A stretch of 64,000 nucleotides of DNA, taken from positions 1 to 64,000 of the forward strand of contig NZ_JAGGNW010000010.1 of assembly GCF_018614875.1 (NCBI RefSeq), written 5' to 3'. The notes below the pieces were generated by a model. The model did no database searches. It was not told the DNA's origin and saw nothing but the letters and a program-made list of their open reading frames with translations. Below, piece after piece: positions 35,408 through 49,595 of this stretch. Within the stretch, counting starts at the first letter, position 1; each line of letters begins with the position of its first letter. This stretch comes from Variovorax paradoxus (GTDB taxonomy: Bacteria; Pseudomonadota; Gammaproteobacteria; Burkholderiales; Burkholderiaceae_C). The translations under genes were made by a program, and so were the position numbers.

Positions 35408-35722
35408 TCAGAGAACGACCTTGACCATGGGGTGGCTCGACAGCGCGCGGTAGAGATCGTCGAGCTGCTCGCGGCTGGTGGCGGTGACGGTGATGGTCAC
35501 GCCCAGGTAGTTGCCTGCCTTGCTGTCGCGCAGCTCGACCGTGGTGGCATCGAAGGCCGGATCGAAGCGTTCGGCAATCTGCGTGATGGCATGCACGAAG
35601 CCATCGGCCTTGACGCCCATGACCTTGATCGGAAACTGCGAGGGGTACTCGATCAGCGATTCCTTGCGCGGATCGGGAATCGGAGCGCTGGTGTCGGTGT
35701 CGGTGGTGGTGCTGCTGCTCAT
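35408..35722 (-). CDS. YbeD/DUF493 family protein
   Basis: A 104-residue protein of the YbeD family, usually found next to lip[27 protein letters not shown] and [34 protein letters not shown] form the expected ferredoxin-like beta-alpha-beta fold with the conserved C-terminal V(K/R)..L. Fold and linkage suggest an allosteric or regulatory role in lipoate metabolism, but none is proven. The start overlaps the dat stop by four bases, so translation is coupled. The N-terminal 20 residues are serine/threonine/aspartate rich and probably disordered. Confidence 0.92.
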   Translation of the reverse strand: MSSSTTTDTDTSAPIPDPRKESLIEYPSQFPIKVMGVKADGFVHAITQIAERFDPAFDATTVELRDSKAGNYLGVTITVTATSREQLDDLYRALSSHPMVKVVL

Positions 35723-36615
35723 GCGGTGGTCGCTCCTTGCTTCTGTGCGTTGCGCTGCTTGGCCTGCTGGTAGGCCGCATACAAGGCTTGGTAGATGGGG
35801 CCGGGGCGGCCGTTCCCAATGGCCTGGCCATCGAGCGTCACGACCGGCAGCACCTCCTTGCTGGCCGACGAAAGCAGCAGCTCGTCGGCGCCGAACACCT
35901 CGCTCTGCGAAATGCGGCGCAGCGCAAACGGAATGCCGCCTTCGGCGCACAGGCGTTCGAGCAGGCCGTAGCGGATGCCGGTCAGCACCAGGTGGTCCTT
36001 GGGCGGTCCGACGAGGCCGCCATCCTTGGCGATCCACACATTGCTGGACGAGGCCTCGCTGAGCCATTCGCCGCGGAACATGATGGTCTCGGCCGCGCCG
36101 GCCTCGACGCTGATCTGCCGCGCCAGCACCGCGCCCAGCAGGCTGGTGCTCTTGATGTGCGCCTTCTGCCAGCGGAAGTCGGCCGCGCTCACGCAGGCCA
36201 CGCCCTTGGCGCGCACGGCGTCCGACACCGGCGGCAGCGGATTCACCATCACGAACACGGTCGGGCGCACGCCCTTGGTCATGGCATGATCGCGCGGCGC
36301 AACACCGCGGGTGATCTGAAAGTACACGGCCTGGGGCGCATCGCCGGCCGGCTCGATCAGCCGCATCACGATGTCGCGCCACTGGGCGGGCGTGAGCGGA
36401 TTGGCGATCTGCAGTTCGGCCAGCGAGCGATCGAGCCGCGCCATGTGTTCGTCGAAGCAGAAGGGTTGGCCGCCGTAGGCGGGAACCACTTCATAGACGC
36501 CGTCGCCGAAGATGAAGCCGCGGTCGAGGACGCTGATCCTGGCGTCCTTGAGCGCGGTGTATTCGCCGTCGAGGTAGCAGAGCGTGGAGGGGAGTGCGGC
36601 GGTAAGAGGGTGCAT
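35719..36615 (-). CDS. dat: D-amino acid aminotransferase (PLP fold type IV)
   Basis: A 298-residue fold type IV aminotransferase that probably interconverts D-alanine and 2-oxoglutarate with pyruvate and D-glutamate. SVLDRGFIFGDGVYEVVPAYGG is the N-terminal family signature, the PLP lysine is in FRWQKAHIKSTSLLGAV, and EASSSNVWIAKDGGL is the phosphate-binding class IV block. Branched-chain aminotransferase or aminodeoxychorismate lyase are the alternatives; the gene order with ybeD and lipB is the one in which Comamonadaceae carry dat. First gene of the leftward lipoate operon, with its promoter in the 36616-36700 interval. Confidence 0.85.
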   Translation of the reverse strand: MHPLTAALPSTLCYLDGEYTALKDARISVLDRGFIFGDGVYEVVPAYGGQPFCFDEHMARLDRSLAELQIANPLTPAQWRDIVMRLIEPAGDAPQAVYFQITRGVAPRDHAMTKGVRPTVFVMVNPLPPVSDAVRAKGVACVSAADFRWQKAHIKSTSLLGAVLARQISVEAGAAETIMFRGEWLSEASSSNVWIAKDGGLVGPPKDHLVLTGIRYGLLERLCAEGGIPFALRRISQSEVFGADELLLSSASKEVLPVVTLDGQAIGNGRPGPIYQALYAAYQQAKQRNAQKQGATTA

Positions 36616-36697
36616 GCTGGAATTATGGTTGTGCGCGCCAGGTCGGGCTCTCGTCAGCCAACGAAGCCTCGATTTGCAAACACGACAGCTCGAGTGG

Positions 36698-36725
36698 CTG
36701 GACGGGCTGGGTTTTTACTTATAAT
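36698..36725 (+). promoter_or_regulatory. predicted promoter of the ATP synthase operon
   Basis: A consensus TATAAT -10 box is at 36720-36725, with a weak -35-like CTGGAC at 36698-36703 (16-base spacer). It lies 47 bases before the atpI start and in the gap divergent from dat. The -10 is strong; the -35 is a guess. Confidence 0.6.
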
Positions 36726-36772
36726 CAATGGCTTTGTAGAAATTCTGGGTCGTCATCCGGGCTTCATTCGAA

Positions 36773-37258
36773 ATGAAAACAATCGCCCGAAAAGATGAGG
36801 AAGTCGCTGAAGACCTCGACACGGAATACAAGCCGTTGACCGCCGATGAGGCGCGTGAACTGCGTGCAAGGCATCCCTCGATTTCTCCCTGGTGGGTCAT
36901 CGCGGGGCAGTTGGTTGTCGGTCTGCTGGTGGCTTTGGCCGCCTGGGGACTGACGGGGAGGCAAAATCTGGGGTGGTCCGCTGCTTACGGCGCGATCGCG
37001 GTGGTCATTCCTGCTGCGGTGTTCGCGCGGGGGCTGACCGGCCGGTTTTCTTCCTTGAATCCGGGCACTGCGGTGGTTGGGTTCTTCCTGTGGGAAATGG
37101 TCAAGATGGCCTTGTCGATTGCGATGTTGTTCGCAGCGCCAAGGCTGATAACGGCGCTGAGCTGGCCTGCAATGCTGGTCGGCTTGGTGGTGACAATGAA
37201 GGCGGCCTGGTTGGCGGTGATGTTCTCGCCCCGGCGCCGGCAACATAGAGACGAGTAA
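36773..37258 (+). CDS. atpI: ATP synthase subunit I (AtpI)
   Basis: Small membrane protein of 161 residues at the head of the atp operon. A charged cytoplasmic N terminus (KDEEVAEDLDTEYKPL) precedes four hydrophobic segments, starting WWVIAGQLVVGLLVALAAW and including LITALSWPAMLVGLVVTM, and a basic tail RRRQHRDE. AtpI is thought to help assemble the c-ring or import magnesium; it is not part of the finished enzyme and varies in sequence, so the call rests on topology and position. It is five bases from atpB. Confidence 0.85.
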   Translation: MKTIARKDEEVAEDLDTEYKPLTADEARELRARHPSISPWWVIAGQLVVGLLVALAAWGLTGRQNLGWSAAYGAIAVVIPAAVFARGLTGRFSSLNPGTAVVGFFLWEMVKMALSIAMLFAAPRLITALSWPAMLVGLVVTMKAAWLAVMFSPRRRQHRDE

Positions 37259-37262
37259 CTGA

Positions 37263-38455
<1,193 letters not shown>

Positions 38456-38532
38456 GTCTTTCTCGTCGGACCCGTGTCGTCGTTCCCCTCTGTGGAATGG
38501 CTTCGCATTCAATCCCAAAGAGAGGGTGAAAA

Positions 38533-39003
38533 GTGAGCATTACCGGTACCCTGATCGTTCAGATGATCGTGTTCCTGATCCTGGTCGGGTTCACGATGAA
38601 GTTCGTGTGGCCGCCGATCGTGAAGGCGCTGGACGACCGCGCTGCGAAGATCGCCGAAGGCCTCGCTGCCGCCGACAAGGCCAAGTCCGAGCTGTCCGCC
38701 GCCAACAAGCGCGTGGAAGCCGAACTGGGCCAGGCACGCAACGAGTCCGCACAACGTCTTGCCGACGCCGAACGTCGCGCCCAGGCCATCGTTGAAGAGG
38801 CCAAGGCCCGCGCGACCGAAGAAGGCAACAAGATCGTTGCGGCTGCACGTGTCGAAGCCGACCAGCAGGCACTGAAGGCCCGTGAAGCCCTGCGCGAGCA
38901 GGTTGCCGCACTGGCCGTCAAGGGCGCAGAGCAGATTCTGCGCAAGGAAGTGAATGCGGGCGTCCACGCCGATTTGCTCGCCCGTCTGCAGACCGAACTC
39001 TGA
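38533..39003 (+). CDS. atpF: ATP synthase F0 subunit b
   Basis: Peripheral-stalk subunit of 156 residues: one N-terminal transmembrane helix ([20 protein letters not shown]) and then a long alanine/glutamate/lysine-rich helix that dimerises as a coiled coil and binds delta. GTG start with a GAGGGTGAAAA ribosome region. It has the family PPI.KALDDR block after the membrane helix. Length is normal. Confidence 0.96.
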   Translation: MSITGTLIVQMIVFLILVGFTMKFVWPPIVKALDDRAAKIAEGLAAADKAKSELSAANKRVEAELGQARNESAQRLADAERRAQAIVEEAKARATEEGNKIVAAARVEADQQALKAREALREQVAALAVKGAEQILRKEVNAGVHADLLARLQTEL

Positions 39004-39011
39004 TAGAAGCC

Positions 39012-39542
39012 ATGGCAGAACTCGCCACCATTGCACGCCCCTACGCCGAGGCGCTTTTCAAGGCCTCGTCGTCCGACGTCGCCGGCACCAGCGTCTGGCT
39101 CGAAAAGATGGCCGCCATCGCGGCCCATCCGGAGCTCCAGCAGTTCGCCGACAACCCCAAGGCCACGGCCGAGCAGGTTCTCGGTGTGGTCGACGGTGCC
39201 TTTGGTGCACCGCTGGCTGCCCATGCCCGGAACTTCCTGGGCGCGCTGCTCGACAACGGGCGTTTCTCGGTGCTGCCGGAAATTGCGAAGCAGTTCCGGA
39301 CACTGGCCAACGCGAAGAGCGGTTCGTCCGACGCCGTGGTCTACAGCGCCTTCCCGATCGACGCCTCGGTTCTGGCCAGTGTGGCCGCCGCGCTCGAAAA
39401 GCGTTTCGGCCGCAAGCTCCAGGTCACGGTCCAGCAAGAGCCGGAACTGATCGGCGGCATTCGTGTGGTGGTCGGCGACGAGGTGCTCGACACCTCCGTC
39501 AAAGCGCGCCTTGAACAAATGAAAGTTGCGCTGGCGGCCTGA
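39012..39542 (+). CDS. atpH: ATP synthase F1 subunit delta
   Basis: Stalk subunit of 176 residues that links subunit b to the top of the alpha/beta hexamer. It begins [17 protein letters not shown], the helical domain signature, and ends with [41 protein letters not shown], the conserved C-terminal block (G(G)I...GD...D.S...RL). It starts eight bases after atpF. Confidence 0.96.
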   Translation: MAELATIARPYAEALFKASSSDVAGTSVWLEKMAAIAAHPELQQFADNPKATAEQVLGVVDGAFGAPLAAHARNFLGALLDNGRFSVLPEIAKQFRTLANAKSGSSDAVVYSAFPIDASVLASVAAALEKRFGRKLQVTVQQEPELIGGIRVVVGDEVLDTSVKARLEQMKVALAA

Positions 39543-39590
39543 CGGTCTTCAGCCCTCTACTTGTAGCCTCAAAGAAAGAAGGAAAGAGTC

Positions 39591-41144
<1,554 letters not shown>

Positions 41145-41165
41145 TCGGCCGGACAAGGAGCACTC

Positions 41166-42041
41166 ATGGCAGCTGGTAAGGAAATCCGCGGCAAGATCAA
41201 ATCGGTGGAAAACACCAAGAAGATCACCAAGGCCATGGAAATGGTCTCGGTTTCCAAGATGCGCAAGGCGCAAGAGCGCATGCGTGCCGCCCGCCCCTAC
41301 AGCGAGAAAATTCGCAACATTGCGGCCAACCTGGGCAAGGCGAATCCCGAGTACACCCACGCGTTCATGAAGAAGAACGAGGCCAAGGGCATCGGCTTCA
41401 TCATCGTGACGAGCGACAAGGGCCTGTGCGGCGGCTTGAACACCAACCTGCTGCGCGCCGTCACCGGCAAGCTGCGGGAAGCGCAGGGCGCGGGCATGGC
41501 CATCGAGTCGGTGGCCATCGGCAGCAAGGGCCTTGGCTTCCTGAACCGCATCGGTGCGCGCGTGGTGGCCCATGTCACCCACCTGGGCGACACGCCGCAC
41601 CTGGACAAGCTCATCGGGCCGGTCAAGACACTGCTCGACGCCTACGCCGAAGGCAAGCTGTCGGCCGTTTACCTGTGCTACACCAAGTTCATCAACACGA
41701 TCAAGCAGGAGCCGCTCGTCGAGCAGCTGCTGCCGCTGGCCGCGGACTCGCTGCAGGTCGAGCAGGGCCACCATTCGTGGGACTACATCTACGAGCCCGA
41801 TGCGCAGAGCGTGATCGACGAGCTGCTGGTGCGCTATGTGGAGTCGCTGGTCTACCAGGCCGTGGCCGAAAACATGGCGTCGGAGCACTCCGCCCGGATG
41901 GTCGCAATGAAGGCGGCGACGGACAACGCCGGCAATGTGATCAGCGAGCTCAAGCTGGTCTACAACAAGACCCGCCAGGCAGGCATCACCAAGGAGCTTT
42001 CGGAAATCGTGTCCGGCGCCGCTGCGGCCGCCGGTGTTTGA
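41166..42041 (+). CDS. atpG: ATP synthase F1 subunit gamma
   Basis: Central rotor shaft of 291 residues. The N-terminal coiled-coil helix ([31 protein letters not shown]) and the C-terminal helix ([45 protein letters not shown]) form the antiparallel shaft inside the hexamer, with a Rossmann-like middle ([15 protein letters not shown]). AAGGAG site before the ATG. In most relatives atpD would follow at once; here a lipoprotein gene intervenes. Confidence 0.97.
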   Translation: MAAGKEIRGKIKSVENTKKITKAMEMVSVSKMRKAQERMRAARPYSEKIRNIAANLGKANPEYTHAFMKKNEAKGIGFIIVTSDKGLCGGLNTNLLRAVTGKLREAQGAGMAIESVAIGSKGLGFLNRIGARVVAHVTHLGDTPHLDKLIGPVKTLLDAYAEGKLSAVYLCYTKFINTIKQEPLVEQLLPLAADSLQVEQGHHSWDYIYEPDAQSVIDELLVRYVESLVYQAVAENMASEHSARMVAMKAATDNAGNVISELKLVYNKTRQAGITKELSEIVSGAAAAAGV

Positions 42042-42128
42042 TTGCGGCAATGTACCGGGCCACATTGCCATTCGGACTTCGCACTGCGAACCGATAACCG
42101 AAGGCCTTTTTTAGGGGACTCTGCTCAA

Positions 42129-42503
42129 ATGAAGAAACTTCTCGTTCTGGTGGCTGTAGCCGCCGCCCTGACCGCCTGCTCCAAGAAGGAAGAGGCGCCT
42201 GTTGCACCGGCACCTGCCGCTGTGCCGGCTCCCGCTCCCGCGGCGCCGGCTGCACCGGTCGCGCCTGCAGCAGCTCCGACGGCATCGGCCGCGGATCTGC
42301 CGCAGGAGTGCAACGACTACCTGGCCAAGGCCCAGGCCTGCGTGTCTTCGCAAAGCGGCGCTGCGGCCGATGCGATGAAGGCGAGCATGGAGCAGACCAA
42401 GGCTGCGTGGGCTTCGATGGGTACCGACAAGGCCGCGCTGGGCCAGGCCTGCAAGGCTGCCAGCGATGCCTTCGCCGCACAGGCGGCGGCTCTGAAGTGC
42501 TGA
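42129..42503 (+). CDS. small alanine/proline-rich lipoprotein inserted in atp operon
   Basis: A 124-residue predicted lipoprotein. The signal peptide MKKLLVLVAVAAALTAC ends in a lipobox (LTAC), so it should be lipidated and exported. A low-complexity alanine/proline/valine linker follows, then a helical domain with three cysteines (PQECNDYLAKAQACV and LGQACKAASDAF) plus a C-terminal cysteine, which could form two disulfides in the periplasm. The frame extends upstream but the ATG at 42129 gives the signal peptide. It lies between atpG and atpD on the same strand. No ATP synthase role is known to me; it probably shares transcription only. Confidence 0.8.
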   Translation: MKKLLVLVAVAAALTACSKKEEAPVAPAPAAVPAPAPAAPAAPVAPAAAPTASAADLPQECNDYLAKAQACVSSQSGAAADAMKASMEQTKAAWASMGTDKAALGQACKAASDAFAAQAAALKC

Positions 42504-42609
42504 TCGGAAGTATCTGAAATCAAGGGTGCCGGCCCGTCCGGCATTCTTGCAAAAGCGGCCCGCGATGGCACAAGGACGCTTCTGCAAGAACCTGTCGCAA
42601 CATTATTGA

Positions 42610-44028
<1,419 letters not shown>

Positions 44029-44066
44029 AGCGGCGCATTCGTCCGCCTGGCTTCGTTGCCGTGCTC

Positions 44067-44084
44067 GCCGTACCCGTGTACGGC
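44067..44084. repeat. inverted repeat between atpD and atpC
   Basis: GCCGTAC (44067-44073) pairs with GTACGGC (44078-44084) across a 4-base loop in the 129-base atpD-atpC gap. It could be a processing or attenuation hairpin lowering atpC expression, or one copy of a dispersed palindrome. Confidence 0.4.
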
Positions 44085-44157
44085 TGTGCGCGGCGCCTCA
44101 CCAGACGGCCGACTGCTTGCTTTCCGCACCCCTCTTCAAAAGGGCAAAGGACAACAG

Positions 44158-44577
44158 ATGGCAAACACTATTCATGTGGACGTGGTCAGCGCGGAAGAGT
44201 CGATCTTCTCGGGCGAGGCCAGGTTCGTCGCGCTGCCCGGTGAAGCCGGTGAGCTCGGCATCTATCCGCGCCACACCCCGCTGATCACGCGCATCCGCCC
44301 CGGCGCCGTACGCATCGAAACGGCCGATGGCGGCGAAGAGTTCGTCTTCGTGGCCGGCGGCATTCTCGAAGTGCAGCCGAACGCCGTCACCGTGCTGTCC
44401 GACACCGCGATCCGCGGCAAGGACCTCGACGACGAGAAGGCCAGCCAGGCCAAGGCGGCCGCCGAGGAAGCGCTGAAGAATGCCAGGAGCGACATCGACA
44501 TTGCGATGGCGCAATCGGAACTGGCCGTGATGGCTGCGCAGCTCGCAGCGCTGCGCAAGTACCGCCAGAAGAAGTAG
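44158..44577 (+). CDS. atpC: ATP synthase F1 subunit epsilon
   Basis: Rotor subunit of 139 residues that also inhibits ATP hydrolysis. The N-terminal beta sandwich has [36 protein letters not shown] and the C-terminal helix pair ([30 protein letters not shown]) is the regulatory arm. I chose the ATG at 44158; an open frame extends to 44056 but the extra part has no family similarity. It is the last gene before a strong terminator. Confidence 0.96.
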   Translation: MANTIHVDVVSAEESIFSGEARFVALPGEAGELGIYPRHTPLITRIRPGAVRIETADGGEEFVFVAGGILEVQPNAVTVLSDTAIRGKDLDDEKASQAKAAAEEALKNARSDIDIAMAQSELAVMAAQLAALRKYRQKK

Positions 44578-44596
44578 CAAGAGCGAAGGCTCTTGC
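44577..44596 (+). other. hairpin directly after atpC
   Basis: A perfect 8-bp stem (GCAAGAGC, 44577-44584, and GCTCTTGC, 44589-44596) with a 4-base loop follows the atpC stop. There is only a short T-rich stretch after it, so it may protect the 3' end or assist the terminator that follows. Confidence 0.5.
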
Positions 44597-44606
44597 TCTT
44601 CACTTA

Positions 44607-44634
44607 AGAAAAGCCGCCTCCGGGCGGCTTTTCT
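44607..44634 (+). terminator. intrinsic terminator of the ATP synthase operon
   Basis: A perfect 12-bp stem (AGAAAAGCCGCC and its complement) with a 4-base loop TCCG; the arms end in A and T runs, so it could work in both directions. Confidence 0.9.
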
Positions 44635-44690
44635 GCGTCTGGCGCTCCATGCAAGTCCATCTTTGATCTGAACTTGGTCGAAGTTCGGCC

Positions 44691-44719
44691 TTGTCCGGCT
44701 GAAGCTGCGGACCTAGTAT
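44691..44719 (+). promoter_or_regulatory. possible promoter of the ROK/sugar ABC operon
   Basis: TTGTCC (44691-44696) and TAGTAT (44714-44719) are spaced by 17 bases, each matching consensus at four of six positions. A 6-bp inverted repeat (GAACTT, 44670-44675; AAGTTC, 44681-44686) just upstream could be an operator for the ROK regulator. Confidence 0.45.
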
Positions 44720-44783
44720 TCGCCTTCACCCGAACAGCACCCGCTGCGGGCGGCGGGCAAAAAGAATATTGGAGACACGGCGC

Positions 44784-45986
44784 GTGGCACCCTGGAGTGG
44801 CATCACTGCGGACGAGATGCGGTTGCTGGAGACCACCTTCTGGTCGGCCGGCGGCTCGCGCCATGCCATGGCCGAGCAGCTCGGCTTCTCCAAGAGCAAG
44901 GCCAATGCGTTGATCGCCGGCCTGGTCGATCAGGGCCTGCTGGCCGAAGCCGGCCTCCAGCGTTCATCGGGCGGCCGTCGCGCCGAAAACCTGCAGCTGC
45001 ATGCCGGGCTCGGTGTGCTCGTCGGCATCGACATCGGCGCCACCAGCCTCGACGTCGCGGTGCTGCGCCCCGATCTCACGGTGCTCGCGCAGCATGACGA
45101 ACCCGCCGATGTGCGCGAAGGCCCGGCCGTCGTGCTGGCGCGGGTGCGCGTGCTGATGCGCGAACTGCTCGCGCGCTGCAACAGCAGCGCCAAGGACGTG
45201 CTCGGCATCGGCATCGGCGTGCCCGGCCCCGTCAACTTCGAGATCGGCCAGCTCGTGAATCCGCCGTTGATGCCGGCCTGGGACAGCTTCTCGATCCGCG
45301 ACTACCTGCGCGAGGATTACGCGGCGCCCGTCTTCGTCGACAACGACGTGAACCTGATGGCGCTCGGCGAGCTCTGGCGGCTGAAACGCTCGCTGAACAA
45401 CTTCCTCGTGATCAAGATCGGCACCGGCATCGGCTGCGGCATCGTCTGCCATGGCGAGGTCTATCGCGGCGCGGCCGGCTCGGCCGGCGACGTGGGCCAC
45501 ATCTGCGTCGACCAGGACGGCCCGCGCTGCCATTGCGGCAATGTCGGCTGCGTCGAGGCCATGGCCGCGGGACCGGCCATCACGCGCATGGCCGTGCAGG
45601 CGGCCGAAGCCGGCGAAAGCGCCTTGCTCGCCGAGTGCCTGCGCGTGCACGGGCGCATCGATGCCGTCGACGTGGGCCAGGCGAGCCGCGCCGGCGATAC
45701 CGCCGCGAACGGCATCATCCAGCGCGCGGGCAACCTCATCGGGCAGATGCTGGCGTCGGTGGTGAACTTCTTCAATCCGTCGCACGTGTTCATCGGCGGC
45801 GGCATCACGCGCATCGGGCCGCTGTTCCTGGCGGCTGTGCGGCAGAGCGTCTACCAGCGCTCGCTCGCGCTCTCGACGCGGCATCTGGAAATTCAATACA
45901 CGCCGCTGGGCGTGCAGGGTGGCCTGATCGGTGCCGGCGTGCTCGCGATGCACGAAACACTGAAGGTCCGCGGGGTGGCGCCATGA
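44784..45986 (+). CDS. ROK-family transcriptional regulator
   Basis: A 400-residue ROK protein of the repressor type. The N terminus is a winged HTH (HAMAEQLGFSKSKANALIAGLVDQGLL). The sugar-kinase-like part has the phosphate loop GIDIGATSLDVAVL, the sugar-binding VDNDVN segment and the zinc motif CHCGNVGCVE. I chose the GTG at 44784, nine bases after a GGAG; a TTG at 44769 is possible. Its stop overlaps the ABC ATPase start (ATGA). It probably senses the sugar carried by the adjacent transporter; the HTH argues for regulator rather than kinase. Confidence 0.88.
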   Translation: MAPWSGITADEMRLLETTFWSAGGSRHAMAEQLGFSKSKANALIAGLVDQGLLAEAGLQRSSGGRRAENLQLHAGLGVLVGIDIGATSLDVAVLRPDLTVLAQHDEPADVREGPAVVLARVRVLMRELLARCNSSAKDVLGIGIGVPGPVNFEIGQLVNPPLMPAWDSFSIRDYLREDYAAPVFVDNDVNLMALGELWRLKRSLNNFLVIKIGTGIGCGIVCHGEVYRGAAGSAGDVGHICVDQDGPRCHCGNVGCVEAMAAGPAITRMAVQAAEAGESALLAECLRVHGRIDAVDVGQASRAGDTAANGIIQRAGNLIGQMLASVVNFFNPSHVFIGGGITRIGPLFLAAVRQSVYQRSLALSTRHLEIQYTPLGVQGGLIGAGVLAMHETLKVRGVAP

Positions 45987-47524
45987 CGGCAGAAGAAAAA
46001 GAAACCAAGGGAAGCGTCGCGGTCGAGTTTGTCGACGTGGTGAAGGCCTTCGGCCCGGTGCAGGTGCTGCACGGCGTGAGCTTCTCGCTGGCGCCCGGCC
46101 ATGTGTACGGCTTGCTCGGCGAGAACGGCGCGGGCAAGTCCACGCTGATGAAGATCCTGTCGGGCTACGAATCGCTCACTGGCGGCACGCTGCGCATCAA
46201 CGGGCAGCCGCAGCCGTTCACGAGCTCGCGCGACGCCGAGGCGCTGGGCATCGTGCTGATTCACCAGGAGTTCAACCTCGCCGAAGACCTCAGCGTGGCG
46301 CAGAACATCTTCCTGGGCCACGAGAAGAAGAAGGGTTGGCTGCTCGACGACGCCAAGATGGAGCGCGACGCCGCCGCCGCGCTCGCCGCAGTCGGCCTGC
46401 AGGTTGATCCGCGCACCAAGGTGCGCCGGCTCATCGTCGCCGAGAAGCAGCTCGTCGAGATCGCGAAGGCCATCGCACGCCGCGCGCGTCTCCTGATCAT
46501 GGACGAGCCAACGGCAACGCTGACCCCGGGCGAAACCGAGCGCCTGTTCAGGCTCATCGCGCAGCTTCGCGCCGATGGCGTGACCGTCGTCTACATCTCG
46601 CACAAGCTCGACGAAGTGGAGCAGGTGACCGACGAGGTGATCGTGATGCGCGACGGCCGCTTTGTCGCGCGCGCGCCCACGTCCGAGCTCACGCGCCACG
46701 AGATGGCCAACCTGATGGTGGGCCGCGAACTGGCCGACCTGTACCCGCCGCGCGACGTGGTGGTGGCCGCCGATGCGCCCGCCATGCGCGTGCGCAACTT
46801 CAGCGTGCCCGGCTGGGCGCAGGAGGCGAGCTTCGAAGTGCGCCCCGGCGAGATCCTCGGTTTCGCGGGCCTGGTCGGCGCGGGCCGCACCGAACTGTTC
46901 GAGGGCCTGCTGGGCCTCAGGCCGGCGAGCGGCCAGGTCGAGATGCTGGGCAAGCCTGTGCCCAACCACAAGGGCTGGCGCAGTCCGCGCGATGCCGCGA
47001 AACACGGCCTCACCTACCTCAGCGAGGACCGCAAGGGCAAGGGCCTGCATGTGGATTTCGGCCTGCGCCAGAACCTCACGCTGATGGCGCTCGAACGCTA
47101 TGCGCAGCCCTGGCTCCAGCCCGACGCCGAACGCGGCGCGCTGGCCGAGGCGGTGAAGGACTACGGCATCCGCACCGGCTCGCTCGATGTGCGCGCATCG
47201 TCGCTCTCGGGCGGCAACCAGCAGAAGCTCGCGCTCGCCAAGGTGCTGCAGCCCAAGCCCAAGGTGGTGGTGCTCGACGAGCCCACGCGCGGTGTCGACA
47301 TCGGCGCCAAGCGCGACATCTATTTTTTGATCCAGCGGCTCGCCCGCGAGGGGCTGGCGGTGATCGTCATCTCGTCGGAGCTGATGGAACTCATCGGCCT
47401 GTGCCACCGCGTGGCGGTGATGCGCGCGGGCCGCCTCGTCGCCACGCTGGCCGCCGACCACTTGACTGAAGAGGAGCTCATCGCTCATGCCACCGGAACA
47501 GCAGACATCCACGCCGCAGCCTGA
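45983..47524 (+). CDS. sugar ABC transporter ATP-binding protein (RbsA-like)
   Basis: Duplicated ATPase of 513 residues of the ribose/xylose class. The first half has [17 protein letters not shown] (Walker A), a divergent signature ([18 protein letters not shown]) and [12 protein letters not shown] (Walker B). The second half has a degenerate Walker A ([16 protein letters not shown]), signature [16 protein letters not shown] and [16 protein letters not shown], as is normal for this class. It overlaps the ROK gene at its start and the permease gene by 38 bases at its end, so the cassette is co-translated. Confidence 0.93.
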   Translation: MTAEEKETKGSVAVEFVDVVKAFGPVQVLHGVSFSLAPGHVYGLLGENGAGKSTLMKILSGYESLTGGTLRINGQPQPFTSSRDAEALGIVLIHQEFNLAEDLSVAQNIFLGHEKKKGWLLDDAKMERDAAAALAAVGLQVDPRTKVRRLIVAEKQLVEIAKAIARRARLLIMDEPTATLTPGETERLFRLIAQLRADGVTVVYISHKLDEVEQVTDEVIVMRDGRFVARAPTSELTRHEMANLMVGRELADLYPPRDVVVAADAPAMRVRNFSVPGWAQEASFEVRPGEILGFAGLVGAGRTELFEGLLGLRPASGQVEMLGKPVPNHKGWRSPRDAAKHGLTYLSEDRKGKGLHVDFGLRQNLTLMALERYAQPWLQPDAERGALAEAVKDYGIRTGSLDVRASSLSGGNQQKLALAKVLQPKPKVVVLDEPTRGVDIGAKRDIYFLIQRLAREGLAVIVISSELMELIGLCHRVAVMRAGRLVATLAADHLTEEELIAHATGTADIHAAA

Positions 47525-48512
47525 AGCCGCGCAACACCGCAGCGAGGGCAAGCCGCGCTGGACCGAGCGCCTGCACGGCCTGGGCCCGGTCATCGGCCTG
47601 GTGCTGCTGTGCATCGCCGGCACGCTGCTCAACAGCGATTTCGCGACCGTCGACAACGCCATGAACGTGCTCACGCGCACGGCCTTCATCGGCATCATCG
47701 CGGTAGGCATGTGCTTCGTGATCATCTCGGGCGGCATCGACCTGTCGGTGGGCTCGATGGCGGCGCTCATCGCGGGCAGCGTGATCATGTTCATCAACTG
47801 GGCCGGCCCGGCCTCGGGATCGCCGCTGATGGCGGTGATGATGGGCGCAGTGCTTGCGGTGGTGCTGGGCGCGCTGTTCGGCCTTGCGCACGGCCTGCTG
47901 ATCACCAAGGGGCGCATCGAGCCTTTCATCGTCACGCTGGGCACGCTCGGCATCTTCCGCGCCTACCTGACGTACTTTGCCGATGGCGGCGCACTCACGC
48001 TCGACAACGAGCTGTCGGACCTCTACGCACCGGTGTACTACGCCAGCCTGGCGGGCATCCCGGTGCCGGTGTGGGTGTTCGTGATCGTCGCGGTCATCGG
48101 CGGCGTCATATTGAACCGCACGGCCTACGGGCGCTACGTGCAGGCCATCGGCTCCAACGAGCAGGTGGCGCGCTACGCGGCCGTGGACGTGGACCGCGTG
48201 AAGATCCTCACCTACGTGCTGCTCGGCGTGTGCGTGGGCATTGCCACGCTGCTGTACGTGCCGCGCCTCGGCTCGGCCTCGCCGACCACCGGCCTCTTGT
48301 GGGAACTCGAGGCGATTGCCGCGGTGATCGTCGGCGGCACCGCGCTCAAGGGCGGCGCGGGCAGCATCACGGGCACCGTGGTGGGCGCCGTGCTGCTCTC
48401 GGTCATCAGCAACATCCTGAACCTCACCAGCATCATCAGCGTGTACCTGAATGCGGCAGTGCAGGGCTTCGTGATCATCATCGTCGCGTTCCTGCAGCGC
48501 GGCCGGCGCTAG
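47487..48512 (+). CDS. sugar ABC transporter permease (RbsC-like)
   Basis: Membrane permease of 341 residues. After about 25 polar residues come eight to ten hydrophobic segments; [22 protein letters not shown] and [23 protein letters not shown] are the signature blocks of the RbsC/branched-chain permease family. It ends in a basic tail QRGRR. The partner ATPase is upstream with overlap and the binding protein follows 43 bases on. Confidence 0.93.
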   Translation: MPPEQQTSTPQPEAAQHRSEGKPRWTERLHGLGPVIGLVLLCIAGTLLNSDFATVDNAMNVLTRTAFIGIIAVGMCFVIISGGIDLSVGSMAALIAGSVIMFINWAGPASGSPLMAVMMGAVLAVVLGALFGLAHGLLITKGRIEPFIVTLGTLGIFRAYLTYFADGGALTLDNELSDLYAPVYYASLAGIPVPVWVFVIVAVIGGVILNRTAYGRYVQAIGSNEQVARYAAVDVDRVKILTYVLLGVCVGIATLLYVPRLGSASPTTGLLWELEAIAAVIVGGTALKGGAGSITGTVVGAVLLSVISNILNLTSIISVYLNAAVQGFVIIIVAFLQRGRR

Positions 48513-48555
48513 TTCTTTCCCGTTCCGTTCCATCCACCAAGAGGAGACATCCAGC

Positions 48556-49518
48556 ATGACGACTTTCACCCGACGCGTCGCACTCACGGCAGTTGCCGCC
48601 GCAGCGTTCGCCAGCCTGCCCGCGCTTGCCGCGGAAAAGGTCAACCTCGGCGTTTCGATTCCAGCGGCCACGCACAGCTTCATGGGCGGCATCAACTACT
48701 GGGCCAACCAGGCGAAGAAGGATCTGGAGAAGGAACACAAGGACCTGAAGATCACGATCAAGACCGCGGCCAACGCGCCCGAGCAGGCGAACCAGCTGCA
48801 AGACCTCTCGACCGTCACCAAGATCAACGCGCTCGTGGTGTTCCCGTTCGAATCGGCCGCGCTCACCAAGCCGGTGGCGCAGGTCAAGGCCAAGGGCGCC
48901 TACGTGACCGTGGTCGACCGCGGCCTCACCGACACCAGCGCGCAGGATGCCTACGTGGCCGGCGACAACACTGCCTTCGGCAAGATCCCGGCCGAGTACA
49001 TCGTGAAGCAGCTCGGCGGCAAGGGCAACGTGGTGGCCCTGCGCGGCATTGCCACCACGCTGGACAACGAGCGCATGGACGCCTTCAACGCCGTGCTCAA
49101 GGGCAGCCCCGACATCAAGCTGCTCGACGCCAAGTACGCCAACTGGAACCGCGACGACGCCTTCAAGGTCACGCAGGACTACCTCACGCGCTTCAAGAAC
49201 ATCGACGCCATCTGGGCGGCCGACGACGACATGGCCGTGGGCGTGCTCAAGGCCATCGAACAGGCCAAGCGCGACGACATCAAGATCGTCTTCGGCGGCG
49301 CGGGCGCCAAGGGCATGGTCAAGACCATCATGGACGGCAAGGACAAGCGCATTGGCGCCGACGTGAGCTATTCGCCCAAGTTCATCTACGACGCGATCAA
49401 GCTCACGGCAGAAGCGCGGCTGAAGGGCGAGAAGCTGCCCGCGACCACGATCATTCCGTCGGTGCTGATCACCAAGGAAAACGCCAAGGACTTCTACCAC
49501 CCGAACTCGCCGTTCTGA
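48556..49518 (+). CDS. sugar ABC transporter periplasmic binding protein
   Basis: Periplasmic binding protein of 320 residues (type 1 fold, RbsB class). The signal peptide is [26 protein letters not shown], with cleavage after [25 protein letters not shown] and [28 protein letters not shown] are family blocks, and the domain ends in [18 protein letters not shown]. An AGGAG site precedes the ATG. The substrate is probably a monosaccharide or polyol; the neighbouring Gfo/Idh/MocA gene fits an inositol- or sugar-oxidising pathway. Confidence 0.92.
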   Translation: MTTFTRRVALTAVAAAAFASLPALAAEKVNLGVSIPAATHSFMGGINYWANQAKKDLEKEHKDLKITIKTAANAPEQANQLQDLSTVTKINALVVFPFESAALTKPVAQVKAKGAYVTVVDRGLTDTSAQDAYVAGDNTAFGKIPAEYIVKQLGGKGNVVALRGIATTLDNERMDAFNAVLKGSPDIKLLDAKYANWNRDDAFKVTQDYLTRFKNIDAIWAADDDMAVGVLKAIEQAKRDDIKIVFGGAGAKGMVKTIMDGKDKRIGADVSYSPKFIYDAIKLTAEARLKGEKLPATTIIPSVLITKENAKDFYHPNSPF

Positions 49519-49550
49519 ATGCCATCGGCCGTCCGGCCGATCGCTTCACT

Positions 49551-49571
49551 CCCTCTCCCAGAGGGAGAGGG
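49551..49571. repeat. inverted repeat between binding protein and dehydrogenase genes
   Basis: CCCTCTCCC and GGGAGAGGG, 9-bp arms with a 3-base loop. It probably is one of the dispersed CCCTCTCC-type palindromes common in related genomes; it could also weaken transcription of the downstream gene. Confidence 0.6.
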
Positions 49572-49595
49572 GACAGTTTCCAGGAACGCTTCGAC

